Part shown: positions 24,224-33,072 of the stretch, in pieces
Layout of the letters: every line of letters starts with the position of its first letter
Position numbering within the stretch: position 1 is the stretch's first letter
NCBI GenBank assembly: GCA_023666665.1
Contig: JAMPBN010000001.1
Span: 1,210,606 to 1,274,605, forward strand
Reading direction: 5' to 3'
DNA: 64,000 nucleotides
From: Prevotella sp.
GTDB taxonomy: Bacteria; Bacteroidota; Bacteroidia; Bacteroidales; Muribaculaceae
Notes under the pieces: generated by a model
What the model saw: only the letters and a program-made list of their open reading frames with translations
Told to the model about the DNA's origin: nothing
Databases searched by the model: none
Made by a program: the position numbers and the translations under genes

Positions 24224-26713
24224 ATGAACATTTCTTATAACTGGCTGCGCGACTACGTCGACGGACTTCCCGCCCCGAAAGAGCTCGCCGCAGTGCTTAC
24301 CTCAACGGGTCTGGAGTGTGACACCGTAGAGGAGGTGGAATCAATTCGCGGAGGTTTGCGCGGCCTTGTTGTGGGCCGTGTGCTGACGTGTGAGGCCCAC
24401 CCCGACAGCGACCACCTGCACGTAACCACCGTAGACCTCGGTTTCGCCGACGGCCCGGTACAGATAGTTTGCGGCGCACCCAACGTTGCCGCCGGACAAA
24501 ACGTAATAGTAGCAACCGTAGGCACCACGCTCTACGACGGCGACAAGGAATTTAAAATCAAGAAGAGCAAAATCCGCGGCGTTGAATCGTTCGGTATGAT
24601 ATGCGCCGAAGATGAAATAGGCGTCGGCACGAGCCACGACGGCATCATCGTAATTCCCGATGACGAAGCCCCCGCGCCCGGAACTCCGGCAGCGGAATAT
24701 TTCGGCCTGGAGAGCGACTACGTGCTCGAAGTAGACCTTACCCCAAACCGCATTGACGGCGCCGGACATTATGGTGTGGCTCGCGACTGGGCGGCGAAAG
24801 CCTCAGTTGAAGGCGCTACCCCCAATCTCCACCGCCCCGAGCAGTTGAACCCCGCGACGCTTCCCGCCGGAAAGGGCGTGAAAGTTACAGTTGCCGACCC
24901 GACCGACTGTCCGCGCTATGCCGGGCTGACAATTCGCGGTGTCAAAGTAGGCGAATCGCCCAAATGGCTGCGCGACCGCCTGACGGCTATCGGTCAGCGC
25001 CCCATCAACAACATCGTCGACATCACCAACTATATACTCCACTCGTTCTGTCAGCCGCTCCACTGCTTTGACCTTGCAAAGGTGAAGGGTGAAGAGGTAA
25101 TAGTTAAGACAATGCCTGCGGGAACGAAGTTCGTTACGCTCGACGGTGTGGAACGTACGCTCCACGAGCGCGACCTGATGATTTGCAACTCTGAGGAGCC
25201 GATGTGTTTGGCCGGAGTGTTTGGCGGCCTTGACTCGGGCGTTACGGAGAGCGCTGTCGACATCTTCCTGGAGAGCGCCTGCTTCAACCCCACAACTATT
25301 CGCAAGGCTGCGCGTCGCCACGGACTCAACACCGACGCCTCGTTCCGCTTTGAGCGCGGCGTTGACCCCAACGGCTGTATGTATGCCCTGATGGTTGCCG
25401 CCAAGATGGTGGTAGAACTTGCCGGCGGCGAAATCTGCGGCCCGGTGGTCGACATTTATCCCAACCCGGTAGAGCGCCCGGTAGTGGAACTCAGCTTCAA
25501 GCAGATCAACGACCTTATCGGCGCGGAGATTCCCGCCGAAACCGTACGCCGCATTCTCGCAGCCCTCGAAATTGAAATCGAGAGCGAGGAACAGGGCACT
25601 ATGGTGTTGCGCATCCCCACGTATCGCGTCGACGTTACCCGCCCCTGCGATGTTATCGAAGAGATTCTGCGCATCTACGGCTACAACAACGTCGGCTTTA
25701 CCGACCACGTAAACTCCTCGCTGAGCTACAAGACGCGCACCGACCTTGCAAACTCTCTGACCCGCAAGCTGATGAACCGCCTCACGGCTCAGGGCTTCTA
25801 TGAGATACTCAACAACTCTCTGACCTCTACCTCTTATTATCCCGAGGCCGGCGAGGGCGTTACCTATCCGATAGAAAACTGCGTCAAGCTGCTCAACCCG
25901 CTGAGCTCCGACCTCGGCGTGATGCGTCAGACGCTCCTCTTTGGCGGACTGGAGGTTATAAGCCATAACGTTAACCGCAAAAACGGCGACCTGATGCTCG
26001 TGGAGTCTGGCAATGTTTATCACTTCAACCCCGACGTACAGTCAACCCTTGAGCAGCCGTTGGCACCCTACAGTGAGGCATCGCGCATAGCGCTGTGGCT
26101 CACCGGCAACGTCCGCAGCGCTTCGTGGCTCGGAGCTGCCGAACCCGCTACCATATATCATCTGCGCGCATACGTTGAGGGAGCGTTGCAAACCCTCGGC
26201 CTCGATGGCTCCAAGTTGCAGATTGCCGTAGCTGCCGACCGCAAAGACATCTATTCTACCGCGTTGACCCTCTCTACCCGCTCGGGCAAGTTGCTCGGCT
26301 ATATGGGCATATTGAACCCCGCGCTGACTGCCAAGTTCGATATTGAGCGCCCGGTAATGTTTGCCGAACTCGACCGCGACGCCATAATCAAGCTCGTGGA
26401 GAAACACAACGTAACGTTTACCCCGGTGGCCAAGACTCAGCCCGTGCGCCGTGACCTCGCGCTGCTACTCGACTCCGCAGTGAGCTTCGCGCAGGTTCAA
26501 GACGTGGTAAGCAAGAGCGAACGCAAGCTGCTTCAGAGCGTTGAACTCTTCGACGTCTATGAGGGCAAAAATCTCCCCGCCGGAAAGAAGAGTTATGCCA
26601 TAAGCCTGACCCTTCAAGACCCCGAAAAGACCCTCCAAGACAAGCAGATTGACGCCGTTATGACCAAAGTCATCGCCAACCTCAAAAAAGAGCTTGGCGC
26701 CGAATTGAGATAA
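24224..26713 (+). CDS. pheT: Phenylalanyl-tRNA synthetase beta subunit
   Basis: 829 residues, full length. It pairs with PheS to charge tRNA-Phe. An N-terminal OB tRNA-binding domain spans about 40-150 (HPDSDHLHVTTVDLG). The B3/B4 editing domain follows, then B5 with the DVIEEILRIYGYNN stretch, the catalytic-like core, and a C-terminal anticodon-binding FDX-ACB domain (KTQPVRRDLALLLD onward). ATG 24224 (MNISYNWL) is the family start; a GTG further up lies in the promoter. pheS is not in this window. Confidence 0.96.
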   Translation: MNISYNWLRDYVDGLPAPKELAAVLTSTGLECDTVEEVESIRGGLRGLVVGRVLTCEAHPDSDHLHVTTVDLGFADGPVQIVCGAPNVAAGQNVIVATVGTTLYDGDKEFKIKKSKIRGVESFGMICAEDEIGVGTSHDGIIVIPDDEAPAPGTPAAEYFGLESDYVLEVDLTPNRIDGAGHYGVARDWAAKASVEGATPNLHRPEQLNPATLPAGKGVKVTVADPTDCPRYAGLTIRGVKVGESPKWLRDRLTAIGQRPINNIVDITNYILHSFCQPLHCFDLAKVKGEEVIVKTMPAGTKFVTLDGVERTLHERDLMICNSEEPMCLAGVFGGLDSGVTESAVDIFLESACFNPTTIRKAARRHGLNTDASFRFERGVDPNGCMYALMVAAKMVVELAGGEICGPVVDIYPNPVERPVVELSFKQINDLIGAEIPAETVRRILAALEIEIESEEQGTMVLRIPTYRVDVTRPCDVIEEILRIYGYNNVGFTDHVNSSLSYKTRTDLANSLTRKLMNRLTAQGFYEILNNSLTSTSYYPEAGEGVTYPIENCVKLLNPLSSDLGVMRQTLLFGGLEVISHNVNRKNGDLMLVESGNVYHFNPDVQSTLEQPLAPYSEASRIALWLTGNVRSASWLGAAEPATIYHLRAYVEGALQTLGLDGSKLQIAVAADRKDIYSTALTLSTRSGKLLGYMGILNPALTAKFDIERPVMFAELDRDAIIKLVEKHNVTFTPVAKTQPVRRDLALLLDSAVSFAQVQDVVSKSERKLLQSVELFDVYEGKNLPAGKKSYAISLTLQDPEKTLQDKQIDAVMTKVIANLKKELGAELR

Positions 26714-26716
26714 AAC

Positions 26717-26925
26717 GCGGGGCTTTGCCCCGCAGGTTAACGCGGCTTCGCCGCTGGTTAAGGGTTAGGGGTTAAAGAAGTGAAAGGTAGAAAGTTAAAA
26801 GTGAAGATATTACTTTCACCTAACCATAACCTTAACCCCTAACCCCTAACCCCTAACCCCTAACCCGGAATAATTAACCCTTAACCCCTAACCCCTAACC
26901 CCTAACCCTCGGGCAAAGCCCGAAT
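26717..26925. repeat. Composite element: three hairpins and AACCCCT heptamer arrays
   Basis: Between pheT and yebC: hairpin GCGGGGC-TTT-GCCCCGC (26717-26733), hairpin GCGGC-TTC-GCCGC (26742-26754) and GGTTAAGGGTTAGGGG. Four AACCCCT units follow (26834-26861). The spacer then keeps the 7-base register (AACCCGG, AATAATT, AACCCTT), three more AACCCCT (26883-26903) follow, and last is the hairpin TCGGGC-AAA-GCCCGA (26909-26923). The last 23 bases equal 10286-10308. The unit carries TAA on one strand and TAG on the other. Confidence 0.9.
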
Positions 26926-26934
26926 TAAAGAAAA

Positions 26935-27666
26935 ATGGGAAGAGCATTTGAATACCGCAAAGCCCGCAAGCTGAAACGCTGGGGCAATATGTCAAGAACC
27001 TTTACCCGCATCGGTAAGGAAATCACCATCGCCGCAAAAGCCGGCGGCCCGGATCCGGACACTAACCCGCGTCTGCGCGCACTTATGGCCAACGCCAAGG
27101 CTGCCAACATGCCTAAGGACACCGTAGAACGCGCAATCAAAAAAGCTACCGACAAGGATGCCGGCGACTATAAGGAGATAGTATACGAAGGATACGGCCC
27201 CTTCGGCATTGCCATTGTAGTGGAAACCGCTACCAACAACAACACCCGCACCGTGGCCAACGTGCGCTCCTACTTCACCAAACACGGCGGCTCGCTCGGC
27301 ACGTCAGGCTCGCTGAGCTTCCTTTTCGACCACAAGTGCGTGTTTAAAATCAAAGCCCCCGAAGGCGTAGAACTCGAAGACCTCGAACTGGAACTGATAG
27401 ACTGCGGCGTTGACGAACTCGAAGCCGGCGACGAAGGCGAAATCATTCTCTACGGCGCCTTTGAGAGCAACTCTGCCATTCAGCACTATCTCGAAGAAAA
27501 CGGCTATGAAATCATCTCATCCGAGTTTGAACGCATACCCAACGACCTGAAAGACGTTACCCCCGAACAGCGCGCAACGCTCGAAAAACTCCTCGACAAA
27601 TTTGAGGAAGACGAAGACGTGCAGAACGTGTTCCACAATATGCGCGAAGACGACTCGGAAGAATAA
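26935..27666 (+). CDS. yebC: YebC/TACO1-family protein
   Basis: 243 residues. The N-terminus MGRAFEYRKARKLKRW and the GGPDPDTNPRLR stretch are typical of the Bacteroidetes branch. YEGYGPFGIAIVVE starts the second domain, and there is an acidic tail (EEDEDVQNVFHNMREDD). YebC proteins act at stalled ribosomes or as DNA-binding regulators, depending on branch. It follows the composite repeat and has no separate TAnnTTTG box that I can see, so it may depend on pheT transcription. Confidence 0.92.
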   Translation: MGRAFEYRKARKLKRWGNMSRTFTRIGKEITIAAKAGGPDPDTNPRLRALMANAKAANMPKDTVERAIKKATDKDAGDYKEIVYEGYGPFGIAIVVETATNNNTRTVANVRSYFTKHGGSLGTSGSLSFLFDHKCVFKIKAPEGVELEDLELELIDCGVDELEAGDEGEIILYGAFESNSAIQHYLEENGYEIISSEFERIPNDLKDVTPEQRATLEKLLDKFEEDEDVQNVFHNMREDDSEE

Positions 27667-27672
27667 GCACGA

Positions 27673-28917
27673 TTATTTCCGACGGTAACCACCGCGACGG
27701 CGGCGGCGACGCTTGGGGCGCTCACCCCCGGCTTCGACGCCGTCTTTATTTTTGTTGGCTTTGCCGCTCTTTTCCGTTGCGAAGCCGCTTTTGCGTTCGC
27801 GAACAAGGCGGTTGCTCTCGTTGCGCAGCCGTGCGGCCTCGTCTGTGCGACCCAGGTCAATCATAAAGCCGCAGAGAAAGTCGAGTCGCCGCTGCGTAAC
27901 GGCAAGATTCTGAAGCATGCGCACCTGCCGCCAATTGTCGAGAATGTTGCTCCCTATGTTGGCAAACCTTACGAGATATACAACGTCGGAAACAATCGGG
28001 CGGTCAAAGCGCAGGGCTATCATCACCGTGCGGGTAATGCGTGCGGCCTCGTCGGCCTTGGGGGCCAGCCCCATAAACAGGGCGGCCAGACGGTAGCGTG
28101 TGCGGGCCTCCGTGTCGGCCGACAGGATTGTGCGCAAGCGGGTCATAGCCTCGTTCCATAGCGCCTTGTTGCGCACTATGGTGTCCATCTGCGGAATCAT
28201 AATGCTCAGCGCGCCGGTTTCGCGCAGACTCTCCATCGCGCCGACAGGGTCGGGGCCGTTGAGCATCTTGCACAGCTCGGAGTGTACGCGCTCACGCGAC
28301 ACGATTTCAAGCCTGTGGATATGTCGGAGCAGTGCCTGATACACCGGCGGGTCTATGCGCCAGTTAAAACGGTTAGCAAAGCGCAGACCGCGCAATATGC
28401 GCACCGGGTCGTCGTTAAACGTCATATCCGGATCCAGCGGAGTGCGCAGCAGGCCGGAGTGCATATCCTCGATGCCCTTTCCGGTGATGTCGACCGTGAG
28501 GCGGCGGGTTATGTCGTAGTAGAGGGAATTGACCGTAAAATCGCGGCGAAAGCAATCTTCCTCAATTGTTCCATAGCAGACTTCGGGGCAGCGAGAAGTC
28601 TCTTTGGTATACTGTTCGCGGCGGGTCTGAACGAGTTCTATTTCATCGTCGGGGAAGCGGCGAAGTCTGATTTTTGCCGTACCGTATTTAAGGAAAAAAA
28701 TGGGGCGGCCAAGGGTCTGATGCTGCTTTATGAGCCAGCGGGCAAACTTCACCCCGCCGTCGGGAAGGTCAACGGCCAGGTCAAGGTCTTTGATTTCATG
28801 GCCGGTAATTTCGTCGCGACAGCAACCGCCCACAGCAAAAACGTGACCCTCCCATTGAGTGCCCTCAATGAGGTCGCGCAGCCACTCGCGCACAATATGA
28901 TACAACTTCGTTGTCAT
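27673..28917 (-). CDS. CCA-adding/poly(A) polymerase-family nucleotidyltransferase
   Basis: 414 residues. The catalytic head has VGGCCRDEI and KDLDLAVDLP (the DxD pair at about 44-46), RRDFTVNSLYYD, and the RNA-binding NDDPVRILRGLRFANRF. This class II group includes tRNA CCA-adding enzymes and poly(A) polymerases, which cannot be separated by eye. No HD domain is seen after the head. The C-terminus is very basic (RPKRRRRRRGGYRRK), suggesting RNA binding. The start lies 14 bases after the YafQ-type toxin stop, on the same strand. Confidence 0.85.
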   Translation of the reverse strand: MTTKLYHIVREWLRDLIEGTQWEGHVFAVGGCCRDEITGHEIKDLDLAVDLPDGGVKFARWLIKQHQTLGRPIFFLKYGTAKIRLRRFPDDEIELVQTRREQYTKETSRCPEVCYGTIEEDCFRRDFTVNSLYYDITRRLTVDITGKGIEDMHSGLLRTPLDPDMTFNDDPVRILRGLRFANRFNWRIDPPVYQALLRHIHRLEIVSRERVHSELCKMLNGPDPVGAMESLRETGALSIMIPQMDTIVRNKALWNEAMTRLRTILSADTEARTRYRLAALFMGLAPKADEAARITRTVMIALRFDRPIVSDVVYLVRFANIGSNILDNWRQVRMLQNLAVTQRRLDFLCGFMIDLGRTDEAARLRNESNRLVRERKSGFATEKSGKANKNKDGVEAGGERPKRRRRRRGGYRRK

Positions 28918-28931
28918 CTTTGCCGTTTTTG

Positions 28932-29204
28932 TTATCCGAATAATTCAGAATGACTTCCAACTCGGACAAGTTTAATCAAATTTGAGGTTTCATCAACCCA
29001 AATCAAAAGAAAATCTCCCTCGATATGACACTCCATATATCTGCAATATTCGCCGATGAGCATATGAGCGTGGTAGGAGGGAGGGAGTTCTTCTTCTTTT
29101 CGCAAGAGATCTATGAAGTCGAATAATTTACGTAGCTTTTTGGATTGATTGGCAAAGCGCTTCAAGTCCTTTTTGAAACTTTTGGAAGCTTTAATCTCTT
29201 TCAT
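28932..29204 (-). CDS. YafQ/RelE-type mRNA interferase toxin
   Basis: 90 residues matching YafQ in shape: KSFKKDLKRFANQ at the start, a central HMLIGEYCRYMECHIEGDFLLIW, and the ending LVRVGSHSELFG, where the conserved His is expected to take part in ribosome-dependent mRNA cleavage. It overlaps the antitoxin stop by 4 bases (ATGA). AT-rich compared with its neighbours, consistent with recent arrival. Confidence 0.88.
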   Translation of the reverse strand: MKEIKASKSFKKDLKRFANQSKKLRKLFDFIDLLRKEEELPPSYHAHMLIGEYCRYMECHIEGDFLLIWVDETSNLIKLVRVGSHSELFG

Positions 29205-29455
29205 TTAAGATCAAGAGACTTTAGGAATGAATCATAGTTTGTCATATCAACCGACGTGAGGTTCGAATCATCTTGCGCCTCGGCCATAGCTCTGCGTGTC
29301 TTATTATTAGGCGTGTTATACGCCACATCCATAAGAATGGTTTCAACGTAGTTGTTGAGACTGCGATTATCTCTCGCTGCCAATTGTCTTAACCGTTCTA
29401 AAAGCTCCTCGCGAAGCCGGAACATTGCCGATTTTCTGTTGATTGCTATTTCCAT
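29201..29455 (-). CDS. RHH-type antitoxin of the YafQ-like toxin
   Basis: 84 residues. The N-terminus IAINRKSAMFRLREELLERLRQLA has a ribbon-helix-helix pattern for operator binding and dimerisation. The C-terminal half, ending NYDSFLKSLDLK, should wrap the toxin. First gene of the pair, as usual for antitoxins. Confidence 0.85.
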   Translation of the reverse strand: MEIAINRKSAMFRLREELLERLRQLAARDNRSLNNYVETILMDVAYNTPNNKTRRAMAEAQDDSNLTSVDMTNYDSFLKSLDLK

Positions 29456-29474
29456 AGTGCTATCATTTATACTG

Positions 29475-29505
29475 CAAAGTTATATATTTTTTATTTCAAA
29501 AACAA
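29475..29505 (-). promoter_or_regulatory. Promoter of the YafQ-type module
   Basis: TAACTTTG (29475-29482) and TTG (29503-29505) with a 20-base spacer; strong match. It is likely autorepressed by the antitoxin, though no clear inverted-repeat operator was identified. Confidence 0.7.
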
Positions 29506-29566
29506 ATTAGTCCCGAAAAAGTTAAATGTATCAGGATTCTACGGTAGGCATATCAAAAAAAAATCG

Positions 29567-29574
29567 TAACTTTG
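29567..29574 (+). promoter_or_regulatory. -7 box (TAACTTTG) of the DUF6057 gene
   Basis: Ends only 7 bases before the ATG at 29582, so the transcript should be leaderless or nearly so. Confidence 0.6.
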
Positions 29575-29581
29575 CCGCAAT

Positions 29582-31096
29582 ATGAAGAAGTATGAAAAAT
29601 GGATTGTGGCCGCAGTGATGTTTCTGACATTTATGGCTATGTATCTCTGCGTGTATCGCCACGTATTGATTTTCCATGAGCAGCATCATCTGTTCCGCTT
29701 TTCGTGGAGTTACCTGAGCGAATTGATTCATCAGAAGGGCATTGTTGAGCCGGCGGTTGAGTTTATGGCTCAGTTCGGCTACTGGCCGTGGCTCGGTGCG
29801 GCGATATGGTCGGCACTGTTGGTCGGCGTCTATCTGATGACGCGCTCCATAATCAAGCAACTTTCCGGACTCACCGACTACTTGCAGCTGAGCGCCATAC
29901 TCCCCTGCTGGATGTTTTTCAACTCCGTAGAGATTGACAAGACTCTCACCGCCCCCTGCGCAGCCTTTCTGATAGTATTCGGCATATGGATTTTGGCGCT
30001 GATCTTCGGGCGGTTCATTCCCAAGAAGAAATTCAGGCAGTGGAACTCCCCGCTGCAGTTCATTACCGGGCCGGTAATCTTCCTGTCCATATTCTTCGGA
30101 TTCTACTATCAGTCGTTTAAGGCTATCGACGTGGTTATCAACAATAAGGAGCGCCACTTTACCCGCGAGCAGGTCAAGAATCAGAAATATAACGAAAAGC
30201 TGATGATTAAGGCCGACCAGGCTATGAGACGCAAAGACTGGGACGAGGTCATTGCCCTGGCCGAGCAACAAGCCGCTACCGGAACCAAAAACCACCTGAT
30301 GGCATATTTCCGCTCAATGGCGCTGTTCCATAAGGGTCAGTTGCTTGACAGCATCTTTGAACTGCCGCAATATTTCGGGCCGCGAACTCTCTTCTTCCCC
30401 TGGAAGCCCGATAAGAACCAGGCCGAATATGGCGGCTACGTCTACGAGCAGCTCGGCGCTCTCAACTCCGCGACCCATTGGGAGTTCGAGGCTCTTGTAG
30501 GATGGGGCGAAACTTCGCAGCATCTCATCAACCTCAGCCGCTATTACATTAAAGCCGGAAAGCCCGAACAGGCCAAAAAGTTTATTGCCCCGCTGCATCA
30601 GACGCTCTTCTATCGCTCTACGGCAAAACAACTTGACCGCTATTTGGCACAGGGCGACGTTGACGACCTCAAGAGTTCCCTACCCATAGGTGAGCAAAAA
30701 GAGTTTCGCGCCGACAACGTGCTTAACATTGCCGACGACTGCAAATATCTGCTGATGTTCGACCCCTCCAACGAAATGGCGCGCCAATATATGATGCTGA
30801 CTCTGTTGCTTGCCAACAATCTCGGCTCTTTTTATTCCAATCTTCAGCAGTATTATGTCGGTCGGTCATTGCCGCGACTGTTTCAAGAGGCTCTCTGCCT
30901 TGTGAGGCTCAATTACGGCTCCGAGCGGCTTGCTGCCGACGGTTTTACCATCTCGCCCGAAGTTGATATGGCCTTTCGCTCATTTCTTGCCGAGAAAGAC
31001 AAAGGCAAATTTACCCGCTTCACTCCCGCGCAGAAAGCCACATACTGGTACTACGTTACCAAACTAAGCCCCGAAGGCCCCAACCTCAACTTCTAA
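29582..31096 (+). CDS. DUF6057-type membrane protein
   Basis: 504 residues. The first 200 carry about five or six membrane segments (WIVAAVMFLTFMAMYLCVY, WLGAAIWSALLVGVYL, FLIVFGIWILALIFG, FITGPVIFLSIFFGF). The rest is a soluble helical part with TPR-like pairs (YYIKAGKPEQAKKFIAPL, ADQAMRRKDWDEVIALA). The layout matches the Bacteroidetes DUF6057 family, whose function is unknown. The next gene, a haem-motif lipoprotein, starts 15 bases after its stop, so the two are probably co-transcribed and may act together. Confidence 0.72.
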   Translation: MKKYEKWIVAAVMFLTFMAMYLCVYRHVLIFHEQHHLFRFSWSYLSELIHQKGIVEPAVEFMAQFGYWPWLGAAIWSALLVGVYLMTRSIIKQLSGLTDYLQLSAILPCWMFFNSVEIDKTLTAPCAAFLIVFGIWILALIFGRFIPKKKFRQWNSPLQFITGPVIFLSIFFGFYYQSFKAIDVVINNKERHFTREQVKNQKYNEKLMIKADQAMRRKDWDEVIALAEQQAATGTKNHLMAYFRSMALFHKGQLLDSIFELPQYFGPRTLFFPWKPDKNQAEYGGYVYEQLGALNSATHWEFEALVGWGETSQHLINLSRYYIKAGKPEQAKKFIAPLHQTLFYRSTAKQLDRYLAQGDVDDLKSSLPIGEQKEFRADNVLNIADDCKYLLMFDPSNEMARQYMMLTLLLANNLGSFYSNLQQYYVGRSLPRLFQEALCLVRLNYGSERLAADGFTISPEVDMAFRSFLAEKDKGKFTRFTPAQKATYWYYVTKLSPEGPNLNF

Positions 31097-31111
31097 ACTC
31101 GATAAACCACG

Positions 31112-32599
31112 ATGCAACTCAATAAGATTTTTTGCCTGCCCCTGCTGCTGTTTTTGGCCGGATGTAGCGGCTACCATAAGCCGCAGGAGCATACCTTGCC
31201 GATTCCGGAGCTGAAGCCCGACTATGCCGGAGTTACGTTCGCTCCCAATATCGCCGCGCCGTCGTTTACCATTCAGGCCGAGGCCGAAAAGTGGCAAACC
31301 CAAATCGGCATATGCGGTCAAGAACCCGAAATCACGTTGCTCTCCGAAGGCTGCGTGGAGATTCCGCTAAAAAAGTGGCACTCGCTGCTCAACGAGGCCA
31401 AGGGCGACTCAATATATTTCCGTTTCGCCGCAAAGCGTGGCGGCAAGTGGCTCGGCGCAACCGGTGACGTTGTCTGCCCGGTATCCGACAACCCTATTGA
31501 CGGCTATCTTGTTTATCGTCTTCTCTACCCGGGTTATGAACTCTGGAGCAGCATCGGCATCTATGAGCGCAACCTCGAAAATTATGACCAAAAGCCCATA
31601 CTCGAAAATAAAAACTTTGACCAGCAGTGTATCAACTGCCATAATTTCTCGGCCAACGACCCCGAGCGCGGCATGATGATTCACGTCAGAGGTCATCAGG
31701 GCGGCACCCTGATTTCGCGCGACGGTAAAGTTGAAAAAATCAACTCCAACTTTATGGGCGCTAACCACGGCGCTACATATCCCGGCTGGAGTCGCGACGG
31801 AAAGTTTATCGCCTTTTCGGCCAACGACGTAGGACAGATTTTCCACAGCTACGGCCCCAAACCCATCGAAGTGCTCGACAAGGGTGCAGACCTGATGGTC
31901 TACAACGTGGAAACTCGCACGGCATACTCCGATTCTGCCGTGACCGGCGCTGAATACTTCGAAACCTTTCCCAACTGGTCGCCCGACAACCGCACGATTT
32001 ACTTCTGTCGCGCACGCTCTATGGGCGCCGAGCTTGTAACGCTGATTAACACCCCTGACTCCATACACTATAACCTCTGTGCCATAGACTTTGACCCCGC
32101 TACCGGGAGCTTCTCAAATCTGCGTACGCTCTATGATGCCGAGGCCGACAGTGCAAGCGTCAGTTTCCCGCGCTGCTCTCCCGACGGCCGTTGGCTGATG
32201 TTCACTCGCTCCGACTATGGTACGTTCTCCATATGGCACCCCGAAAGCCAGCTATGCCTTATGGATCTCCAAACGGGCCTGTGGCGCGAAATGGATGAGG
32301 TAAACTCCGAGTCGATAGACTCTTACCACTCCTGGAGCAGCGATGGCCGCTGGTTTGTGTTCTCCTCCAAGCGCCTCGACGGACTTTGGGCACGGCCTTA
32401 TATCGCGGCATTCGACCCCGCCACCGGCCGAGCTGCCAAGCCCTTTGCCCTGCCGCAAAAGTCGGCAACGTTCTACGACACGTTTACCAAAACCTTCAAT
32501 ATCCCCGAGCTGATTTCCTCTCCGGTAGTCAACGTCGACGCCCTCCTCCACGGCATCATCAGCCAGCAACCCATCACCGTAACCCTCACCCACCAATAG
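31112..32599 (+). CDS. Lipoprotein with a c-type haem motif and TolB-like beta-propeller
   Basis: 495 residues. The lipobox LLFLAGCS puts the lipidated Cys at residue 18. After an N-terminal beta domain comes CINCH at about 171-175, a CxxCH haem c attachment motif. A propeller with PD40-type blades follows (YPGWSRDGKFIAFS, FPNWSPDNRTIYF, FPRCSPDGRWLMFT, YHSWSSDGRWFVFS). The arrangement suggests a periplasmic or surface electron-transfer or sensing protein. Whether haem is attached is not shown by the sequence alone, and no cytochrome maturation gene is nearby. Confidence 0.8.
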   Translation: MQLNKIFCLPLLLFLAGCSGYHKPQEHTLPIPELKPDYAGVTFAPNIAAPSFTIQAEAEKWQTQIGICGQEPEITLLSEGCVEIPLKKWHSLLNEAKGDSIYFRFAAKRGGKWLGATGDVVCPVSDNPIDGYLVYRLLYPGYELWSSIGIYERNLENYDQKPILENKNFDQQCINCHNFSANDPERGMMIHVRGHQGGTLISRDGKVEKINSNFMGANHGATYPGWSRDGKFIAFSANDVGQIFHSYGPKPIEVLDKGADLMVYNVETRTAYSDSAVTGAEYFETFPNWSPDNRTIYFCRARSMGAELVTLINTPDSIHYNLCAIDFDPATGSFSNLRTLYDAEADSASVSFPRCSPDGRWLMFTRSDYGTFSIWHPESQLCLMDLQTGLWREMDEVNSESIDSYHSWSSDGRWFVFSSKRLDGLWARPYIAAFDPATGRAAKPFALPQKSATFYDTFTKTFNIPELISSPVVNVDALLHGIISQQPITVTLTHQ

Positions 32600-32601
32600 C
32601 T

Positions 32602-33072
32602 ATGACTAAGACTAATGCGATAAGGTTGCTGGAGAAGGCAAAGATTGACTTTGAAGTCCTGGAGTATGAGTTTGACCCGGAAGACTTGGCGGCGCAACAC
32701 GTTGCCGACGCTCTGGGTCAGGACATTAACCGCGTGTTTAAAACCCTGGTGCTTCACGGCGAAAAAGCCGGATATTTTGTCTGCGTGGTGCCGGGCAATA
32801 CGGAGGTCGATCTTAAAAAGGCCGCCAAGGTTGCCGGCGCAAAAAAGGCCGACTTGATTCCGATGAAGGAGCTGCTGCCCCTTACCGGATATATCCGCGG
32901 GGGTTGCTCTCCGGTGGGGCTTAAAAAGCCGTTCCCTATCTTTATTCACAATACCGCCGCAGATTTCGATCGCATCTACGTCAGCGCCGGAGCGCGCGGT
33001 CTGCAGCTCTGCATCTCTCCCGATGATTTAATCAAATTTGTTAACGCCCAATTAGCCGACCTTATAAAATGA
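32602..33072 (+). CDS. ybaK: YbaK/EbsC-type aminoacyl-tRNA deacylase
   Basis: 156 residues. The fold removes wrongly attached amino acids from tRNA, most often Cys from tRNA-Pro. HVADALGQDINRVFKTLVLHG (34-54), the KKAAKVAGAKKADLIP stretch and GYIRGGCSPVGLKKPFP are typical of YbaK. ATG 32602 follows the previous stop by 2 bases; the longer frame upstream lies within the lipoprotein gene. The stop overlaps the aroC start. Confidence 0.9.
   Translation: MTKTNAIRLLEKAKIDFEVLEYEFDPEDLAAQHVADALGQDINRVFKTLVLHGEKAGYFVCVVPGNTEVDLKKAAKVAGAKKADLIPMKELLPLTGYIRGGCSPVGLKKPFPIFIHNTAADFDRIYVSAGARGLQLCISPDDLIKFVNAQLADLIK

Noticed and set aside
24803..26023. Long minus-strand open frame opposite pheT
   Set aside because: It mirrors the codon structure of pheT and shows no recognisable protein; typical shadow frame in GC-rich coding DNA. 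Similar shadows at 53722-54957, 59921-60931 and 62878-63924 were dropped for the same reason.
26834..26903. Telomere-like CCCTAA-type repeats suggesting a linear replicon end
   Set aside because: The array is short, internal, flanked by housekeeping genes, and only one of many period-7 units in the window.
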